Assembly: GCA_003952965.2 (NCBI GenBank)
Contig: CM025849.1
Coordinates: 35,057,942 to 35,121,941 of the forward strand
Direction of reading: 5' to 3'
Source: Morella rubra
Taxonomy: Eukaryota > Streptophyta > Magnoliopsida > Fagales > Myricaceae
DNA length: 64,000 nt
Below are positions 57,090-64,000 of the stretch, in pieces (position 1 is the stretch's first letter; every line of letters begins with the position of its first letter). The notes beneath the pieces are model-generated. The model was given only the letters and a program-made list of their open reading frames with translations, searched no databases and was not told the DNA's origin. Both the position numbers and the translations under genes were made by a program.

Positions 57090-60000
57090 TGTCCTGCTCC
57101 AGGCGTTTTTCGACAAAGTGGCGTCAGGCGAGTTCGTTGACTTCTTTCGACGAAGGAAGCTGGACGATGGTCTCTTAGAGAAAATGAACATAGCATTGCT
57201 GTCCGTGAATGCAGTGCTCGAAGATGCGGAGAAAAAGCAAGTCAAAGTCCTATGTGAAAACATGGCTTGATAAGCTGAAAGATGCTGTTTTTGAAGCGGA
57301 GGACATCTGGACGAGATTGATACTGAAGCCTTGCGATCCAAGCTGGATGCTGAATACCAAACTACTGCCAGTAAGGTACGCAAATCCATCTCAACTTCAC
57401 TTCATCCTTTTGCCAAGAAGATTGAACCAAAGATAAAAGAGGTACTGGAGAGACTGGAATATTTAGCAAAGCAAAAGGATGTTATTGGTCTAAAAGAAGG
57501 TGTTGGAGAGAAGTCATCAGAAAGATTGCCCACGACTTCTTTGTTGATAAATCTATTATTTTTGGTAGGATTGATGAGAAGGAGGCAATAATTGATTCGT
57601 TGCTCTCAGATGAAGAAAGTGGGGGGTTGTGTGTGATTACTATTGTCGGCATGGGAGGTCTCGGCAAGACCACCCTTGCTCAGCTTGTATATGATGATAA
57701 TAGGGTGAAAGAGCATTTTGACCTTAAAGCATGGGTTTGCATTTCGAATGAGTTTGATGTGTTGAAGATAACAAAAACAATTTCAGAGAAGTAGGTTTAT
57801 CAACTCATGGTGATAGCAAGGATTTAGATTTGCTTCAAGTTGCATTAAAGAGAAATTAATGGAAAAAAAATTTCTCATCGTTTTAGATGACATTTGGAAT
57901 GAGAATTATGATGATTGGGAGATCTTAACAAACCCTTTAGATATGGTCCACAAGGGAGTAGGATCATCGCAACCACAAGGGGGCGCATGTTGCATCAGTC
58001 ATGCGCAGTACTATAACTTATCCCCTAAAGCAATTACCAGAAGAAGATTGCTGGTCATTATTTGCAAAACATGCATTTCGTGACAATGAGTTGGGAGGCA
58101 TATCCAGAACTAGAAGCAATAGGTAGAGAAATTGTAAAGAAGTGCGATGGTCTACCTTTAGCAGCTAAGACAATTGGGTCTCTCCTATGGTCTAAACTAG
58201 ATATTAATGAATGGGATAAGATTTGAAGAGTGAATTATGGGATTTGCAAACTGATCAGGTTATTCCGGCTTTAAGACTAAGTTATCAATACTTGCCATCC
58301 CATCTAAAACAGTGCTTTGCTTATTGTTCCATATTCCCACAAGATTATGAATTTGAAAAGGAGGAGTTAATTTTGTTATGGATGGCAGAAGGTTTCTTGC
58401 AGCAATATAAGACAAAACATTGGAACAAGTTGGTGATGATTATTTTTGTGATCTTGTAGCGAGATCGTTGTTCCAACAATTAGGTTATTTTTTGTAATGC
58501 ACGATCTTGTGAATGACTTGGCAAGACTTGTATCTGGACAATTCGTCTTTAGGCTGAAAGGTGACAATTACCATAAAATTGGAAAAAAGGCTCGCCACTT
58601 TTCTACTTTCAGAAACTTTGATGATGTGAAGAAGTTGAGACGCTTTACAATGCTAAGGGGTTGCGCACATTCCTCCCACTAAATGGTTATGGCCAGATCT
58701 TAAGTAAAGAGCTGACGCATGATTTATTGCCAATGTTAAGATGCTTGCGAGTGCTGTCCTTGCGTGGCTATGAAAATGTGACCGAACTGCCTAATTCAAT
58801 TAGCAAAGTGAAACATCTACGGTATTTGAACCTTTCTAAACTTCAATTAGAAAGCTGCCCGATTCTGTATGTGAGTTGTGCAATTTACAAACACTGAATT
58901 TATCAAGTGTAAATATCTCACTGTATTGCCTGATTCAATTGGCAAAATGAAACATCTACGACATTTGGACCTTTCTGGAACTTCAATTAGAAAGCTGCCG
59001 ATTCCGTATGTGAGTTGTGCAATTTACAAACACTGCATTTATCAAGGTGTGAATATCTCACTATATTGCCAAGAGAGATGCATAAACTCGTTAATTTGGG
59101 TCATCTTTATCTTGTGAATACTCCCATCAAGGAGATGCCAATTGAATTGGGTAAACTAAGAAATCTCCAGACTTTGTCGAAGTTCGTCGTCAGCAAACAT
59201 GGTGGCTCAAGTGTTGGAGAGTTGGGGAAACTTGCAAATCTCAGGGGAAGCTTTCTATCTCGGAGCTCCAAAATGTTGTATCTACTGCAGATGCAAGCTT
59301 AAAGAATATCAAGTACCTTGAGGCTTGGAGTTGGAATGGGCCACTGATGGTAATATTGCAGAAAGTCAAAGCGTCGGCGTATTGAATAGTCTTGAGCCTC
59401 ATACAAACTTAAAAGAGCTCGGTATCAGTTGCTATAGTGGTAGCAAGTTTTCCAGATTGGGTCGGACGATCTTCATTCTCTAAAATGACTTTTCTCACTC
59501 TGTTGAATTGTAAATCTTGTTGCGTGTTGCCACCAATTGGGCAGCTACCCTCTCTGGAAGAGCTTTATATTGATGGCCTTGATGGAATTGTTACAGTGGG
59601 CCCCGAGTTCTATGGCCAGTGGTTGTTCTTCAATAAAGCCATTTGGAGCCTTGAAATCTCTTTCGTTTAGTAATATGCAGGTGGGAGAAATGGATCGCAA
59701 GTTTCGGTGCTGAAAATGAAGATGGAGCCTTTTTTACTAATCTTGAAAGTCTTTGGATTATTAATTGTCCCAAGCTAACAGCAGCATTGCCCATCCATCT
59801 TCCTTCATTAGCCCTACTTCAAATTTATAATTGTCCGCGGCTGGTGGCTTCAATCCCTAGGGCTCCTGATCTACGTGGATTGAAGCTAAGAAATTGTAAT
59901 GGCATTCTGTTACAGGATTTGCCAGGATTGCAAGAACTCGAAATTGAAGGTTATGATGAGCTAGAGTCCCTACCGGAGGGAATAATCGACTCCAACGATT

Positions 60001-60849
60001 GTCTTTTTTATACTTTAAGACGCCTTCTCATCTCAAACTGTTCGAAGTTAGAGCTCCCAATCCACTTCAGCTTTCCATCCCTTCAAAGTTTGCACTTGAT
60101 AAACAGTTGTGATTCCCTCAGGTCCCTTCCATTAAACTTCATCTCAAAGATTGATAATCTCACAATCAGGGAATGTAGGAATCTGGAGTCTCTCGAACCA
60201 CAAAATGAACACGATTTAGTGGCCACGTGGATACAAATCCAAGGTTGCCCTAATTTTGTGTCCTTTCCTAATGGAGGATTGCGTGCCTCCAATCTTACAT
60301 ATTTTTACATCCTCAATTGTACGAGTCTGAGGTCACTACCGGAAAGATGCACATACTGCTTCCCTCTCTGAAGTATTTGAGGATAAGAGATTGTCCAGAA
60401 ATTGAGTCCTTTCCTGAAGGGGGCTTGCCTCCTACTCTGATTGAAATCTTCATCACCAATTGTGACAAACTCGTTGCCAGCAGGATGGGATGGGGTTTGG
60501 AAAATCTCCCCTCTCTGGAAAAATTGGAAATCGGAGGCAAATCAGAAGATGTGAAGTCCTTTCCAGAGGCGTGGTTGCTGCCTAACAGTCTGACACGTCT
60601 TACCATCTCTGATTTTCCAAGTATGGAATCTCTGGACAACAAGGGCCTTCGATATCTCACCTCTCTTCGATATCTGGATATCTTTCGTTGCCTAAGTTCA
60701 AGTTCCTGCCAGAAGAGGGGCTGCCTGCCTCCCTTAGATATCTAGAGATCAATGGATGTCCTTTGTTAGAGAAACAGTTGAAAAAGAAAAAGGGAAAAGA
60801 ATGGAGCACTCACTTGCTCTGCATTAAGATTGGTGGCCAAGTGATTTGA
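57090..60849 (+). pseudogene. CNL copy 3: near full-length, multiply frameshifted, start codon region lost
   Basis: All CNL parts are present but spread over frames. These are CC (AFFDKVASGEFVDFFRRRKL, VLEDAEKKQV), P-loop GMGGLGKTT (about 57650), [15 protein letters not shown], kinase-2 [45 protein letters not shown] (58497) and a long LRR. The LRR ends KKKGKEWSTHLLCIKIGGQV with TGA at 60847-60849. The ATG and first codons are missing by deletion relative to 54160-54220. Frame breaks include 57304-57310 (shared with copy 2), about 57240, 57790, 57850, 58225, 58480 and several in the LRR. A 139-bp LRR duplication lies at 58789-59066. The GLPLAAK block (about 58150) is intact. Not functional as read; the number of one-base losses leaves some room for sequence error. 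Confidence 0.92.
58789..59066 (+). repeat. 139-bp intragenic tandem duplication of an LRR unit
   Basis: Units 58789-58927 and 58928-59066 both run from GCCTRATTCAATTRGCAAAR through AACATCTACG, ACTTCAATTAGAAAGCTGCC and TGTGAGTTGTGCAATTTACA to CTCACTRTATT. One unit encodes about two leucine-rich repeats. 139 is not a multiple of three, so the duplication itself disturbs the frame unless other indels compensate. Confidence 0.88.
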
Positions 60850-62429
60850 AGGAGCTCAATTCCCTGCATAGTTGGACTGCGGCCACAGTCTATTCAGCTG
60901 TTACTGTTAGGTATTCTGTTTCCGTTTTTCTCTTCTCAACTATCTATTAATTTTTCAATAAGATTTACCATTTCTTTTTAACGTTTGCTTAAAACCATTC
61001 TTCAATGAAACAGAATGCTCTGGCCACTCCTTCAATCTTCCTCGGCTCCATTATTTAGGAGACTATTTGGTCTCTCGGATGCCATAACTAGCAATTACCG
61101 TCGAGTCTACAAAGTCGGGGATGCTAAATTTCCACAGGTTTGTTTCGCACGTCTGCATTTCACCAAGCTATCTTGAATTCTTTATGGTTTCTTTTCTATG
61201 GTCAATCTACTATCCTTATGGATGTTATACGCTTCGAATTGAATTGTCTGAATCTGTGCGGATTTCTCTCTTAAACAGAGTCTTCTGACTTTATAACTAG
61301 AGCCGGCTGACATTCCTTGCTTTGTACAGTTTGAACTTTATTGGTACCGAAAGACAATGGTAAACTTCATATTAGGAAAAGGCAAGGTAAGCTGAAATTT
61401 TTGCCATCATTCTTCCACGTTATGATTGAGACTAAATTTGAATTGTGTTTCTGGTAGACATTCCAAAACATCTTTGCCAATTGTTGTTTCCATGTCTGAT
61501 TAGAATAAGCTATTAGATTACTCAAGTATCTGATTGGAAGTTATGATCTGGTGGTTCTTGCAGCAAAATATAATAGGGGTCGTCGAAAACATCAATGGTG
61601 TGAATTTTGGGGGAGGCCATGGCTAACGAACATAATATATCTCTTAGAATTCCTATTCTAAGGTGTCTGTTCATTTAAACCGTAGCCTTTATTTTCAAAT
61701 TAAACAATATGAATCTTGGTGCAGTAAGATTTAGTATCAAATTCATATAATTATGATCTAAACATTTAGCCTCCAATTCTCACGAGTCACATACCTAAAC
61801 AACATGACTTTTTTGTTTTTCTGATGAATTAAAGTTGAATCTTATCTTTTATTCTTCTCAATTGTGGATGAACGAATGTGATCTAAGACTGCCGTTTATA
61901 TGGCAAGCAGGAAGGACAGAGAGAAAAGTGGCGGGAGAGCCAAAAGTGAACAAAAACTTTGTTCTGGGAATTGAAAAGGCTATCAAAGCCAGGATATTTG
62001 TGACCAAGAAGAATATCTTCTGATGCACTTGTACGCTAATTTTCTTTTTAAATCTACTATGCTTATGCTGTTATTTCTATGTGGGTTAGATATTTTGCAA
62101 GTTTTTGATTAATAGGCACTAAAACTTAGTGACAAATAATCATATCAGTAAGCATATACAAATTTGTTGTATTATGCTTGTTTTAGGTAAGTGCATTGAA
62201 GGACAATAATGATCCATTCCACGTGGGGCTCTCCCGTTAAACTTGCAGAGGCACAGAGCTGTCCCTTGCATCTGCAATACCTGAAGTTTCAGCTCCTCTT
62301 GTTTTTACCTTGGAAACGTTTGATAATTATATAACAAGGTTTTTACTTCTCTTTTTTATGCTTGATATCTGGAATGGGTAATACTTAAAAATGTCATGTG
62401 ACCATCTCTTTACTAACCAATCTATATGA
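60850..62429 (+). other. 3' flank of CNL copy 3, with likely spliced 3'UTR exons
   Basis: It is paralogous in patches to 50042-51130. AAACAGAATGCTCTGGCC at 61010 matches the gene 1 flank, and GTAAGTGCATTGAAGGACAA with TTAAACTTGCAGAG (62188-62250) corresponds to 51047-51110. The ORF at 61835-62023 has no recognised family. No separate gene is supported. Confidence 0.45.
61357..61600 (+). repeat. Direct repeat, copy 1 (pairs with 63296-63604)
   Basis: It starts TGGTAAACTTCATATTAGGA and contains GAAATTTTTGCCATCA, ACATCTTTGCCAATTG, TTCCATGTCTGATTAGAATA and ATCTGGTGGTTCTTGCAGCA. The same order of blocks occurs at 63296-63604 with indels. Each copy ends in a possible acceptor (TTCTTGCAG). Confidence 0.85.
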
Positions 62430-62615
62430 TTGTTACTTGTTTCAGTGAGACTTATGCCTTATTTGGGTGGAATTGTAAACAGTGGAACAACGTACTTGAA
62501 GCTGTTTTCAAGCAACGTGGGCCCAGCCATAAGAAATAAGGTCCATCAAATAGTAGATTTGGCTGCACCCCATTTGGACTTATTACTTTTAACTATATTA
62601 ACTTTTCATCTTTGA
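62430..62615 (+). other. Short open frame after a strong acceptor, family unknown
   Basis: TTGTTTCAG ends at about 62447 and the following frame reads VRLMPYLGGIVNSGTTYLKL, then FSSNVGPAIRNKVHQIVDLA, before a hydrophobic LLLLTILTF and a stop. The composition is protein-like and amphipathic, but I recognise no family. It could be an exon of a downstream or nested gene, or a chance frame in the duplicated CNL 3' flank. Confidence 0.25.
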
Positions 62616-63295
62616 TATCAGCTTCTATGCAGCAACAGGGGTGGTATGTACTGTTATCTTGGACGCAGCAACACTGTTCATGCCTTCTTGTTGAATTCAA
62701 ACGTGCTTGTTCCATGCTTGGTGCTATTCAGGTATTGATTTTGCTGTTATGTTCTCTGCACTGCTAATTTGTTTCTGTGCATATTGGATGAGATGTCTCA
62801 GTGGTCTTATGAATACTTTGGGGATTAACCTTATCCATGAGTTTCCTTTTTCTTTTCAATGCCAATCAACAAAAATTTCTCTGCGAAAGTGTCGATGCTT
62901 CTCTGCTTCATTCTCGTTCTTGTTACCATGCGAGTTCACACATGACATCCTCTGTTTCATGTTGCTGGGAGTGTTGCTGTGGTGGAGGGAGGCACTCCCC
63001 TAATATATATGTTTTCCTCTCCTGTATTCAGTTATTTGATGAGTCAGAATTCATCCGTATGAGATTGGTCACCTCTAACTTCGTTCTTCCTTTTGCTTCT
63101 GCTCAATGTGTTAGCATCGTGTTGAAGCCTTGAAAAATCACTCTTCATCATAATCGCTACGTAGTATTTGTGCAACATCCTTTATGTGGGAGGCTTGGAT
63201 TACGAGTTTCTATGCATCTGTTATTTTTGGTAATTCTCGCATGGTTTTGCATTTGACATTCAGTATCATCACTTCAAGCTTCAGTAATTTCCGTT
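62616..63295. other. Spacer, no supported gene
   Basis: It contains TTCTTGTTACCATG near 62917-62930, resembling GCTTGTTACCATGGATG at 51266 in the gene 1 flank. Overlapping frames at 62707-63133 have no family resemblance. Confidence 0.35.
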
Positions 63296-63604
63296 GACAA
63301 CGGTAAACTTCATATTAGGGAAAAGCAAGGCAAACTGAAGTTTTTGCCATCAGTCTCCCTCTTCATAAGATTGAGACAAAATTTAAATTGTGTTTCTAGT
63401 ACATTCCAAAAACATCTTTGCCAATTGCATCACATGAACTCTCCGTCAAATCAAATATCCATCCAAGATTGTATTCATTTTTGTTTTTTCCATGTCTGAT
63501 TAAAATAAGCAATTACATTACTCAAGTATGTGGTTGAATCTAATTATCTGGTGGTTCTTGCAGCAAAAAGAAAAAAAAAAAGGAGTCATGGGAACATCAA
63601 TGGG
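63296..63604 (+). repeat. Direct repeat, copy 2 (pairs with 61357-61600)
   Basis: Blocks match those of 61357-61600, but about 60 bp (63428-63490, GCATCACATGAACTCTCCGT and onward) are present here and absent there. The end reads ATCTGGTGGTTCTTGCAGCA followed by an A-rich run. Confidence 0.85.
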
Positions 63605-64000
63605 ATATCATTTTATGCAGTCAGGTGGTGATCATCAGCTTCAATGTGTGGGTTTAGATTCTCTGACTAATGGTATGAGGAGGTATTTTGTGTCTTGACA
63701 AGCTGGGCTTTGCTAATATTAGATTTTAGTCCGGTTGCACTTTTTTTTTGCAAGTTAGTTTTTGTAATTTTGAGTTCTTTTATTTGTGTTTGTGAACCAT
63801 GTTTGGTCTTTAATATAATCACGGTATTCTTCCGCCATAAGTGAAGGTAATTAACAAAACTTGGAGGCACCCTGTCCTCTTTCATTAAAAAAAAAAATAG
63901 TAGCGGGAAAGATAAACTTTTAAACAATGTTATTTTCTGTGGCGGATCCTTCGCTTATCTGTGTCCTGCTATAATTCAAGTCAATTAAGTGTAGCAAACC
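63605..64000. other. Right end of window, no supported gene
   Basis: AT-rich sequence with T- and A-runs. GTGGCGGATCCTTCGC near 63940 faintly echoes GATCCTGGATCCGCCAC near 1270 in inverse orientation, a common repeat-end motif. Nothing codes. Confidence 0.35.

Noticed and set aside
62707-63133. Cysteine- and serine-rich overlapping ORFs
   Set aside because: Two frames of similar length overlap, and neither resembles a protein family or follows a clear splice site.
1-64000. CRISPR array, prophage, plasmid origin or bacterial operon
   Set aside because: No regularly spaced short repeats and no prokaryotic gene structure; the spliced genes show it is plant nuclear DNA.

Overview
The window is nuclear DNA of a flowering plant, most likely a eudicot and possibly woody (the species is not identifiable by eye). 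The signs are AT-rich intergenic DNA, GT-AG introns, long 5'UTR introns, FAR1/FHY3-type and bHLH transcription factors, a plant LSM8, many small foldback elements (MITEs) and a cluster of CC-NB-LRR (CNL) disease-resistance genes. No organellar, bacterial or CRISPR-type content was seen.

Layout. 1-4.2 kb: decayed repeats, namely the 3' part of a hAT transposase, local tandem repeats, LTR-like debris and a processed ribosomal protein L31 pseudogene. 6.8-7.9 kb (minus): an intact intronless DRT100-type LRR protein gene. 13.2-16.4 kb (minus): a FAR1-RELATED SEQUENCE gene with two small 3' exons, whose 5' leader region probably runs to about 18.3 kb. 20.2-24.1 kb (plus): LSM8, five coding exons behind a long 5'UTR intron. 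25.7-26.0 kb: a tRNA-derived SINE with recognisable target-site duplications. 26-33 kb and 36-40 kb: gene-poor DNA with MITEs and local duplications. 33.6-35.8 kb (plus): a bHLH122/bHLH130-type (FBH/AKS subfamily) transcription factor in six exons. 40.3-43.7 kb (plus): an unnamed plant protein with a coiled coil, in six exons.

45.8-63.6 kb is a CNL cluster, all on the plus strand. It holds one nearly intact gene (46372-50041, two single-base frameshifts), an orphan CC-domain fragment (about 52.35 kb), a mosaic and heavily eroded copy (54181-56918) and a frameshifted full-length copy (57090-60849). The 5' and 3' flanks are duplicated with the coding parts, so the array grew by segmental duplication. 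Copies 2 and 3 share a one-base lesion, so at least one duplication probably copied a gene that was already broken.

The single-copy genes appear unrelated in function: RNA splicing/decay (LSM8), light- or transposase-derived transcription control (FRS), ABA/flowering-type bHLH regulation and an apoplastic LRR protein. The strangest signal is the second half of CNL copy 2, which reads like CNL copy 1 with many short deletions and few substitutions. It may be an unusual decay process or an assembly consensus problem. I found no convincing new biological system.
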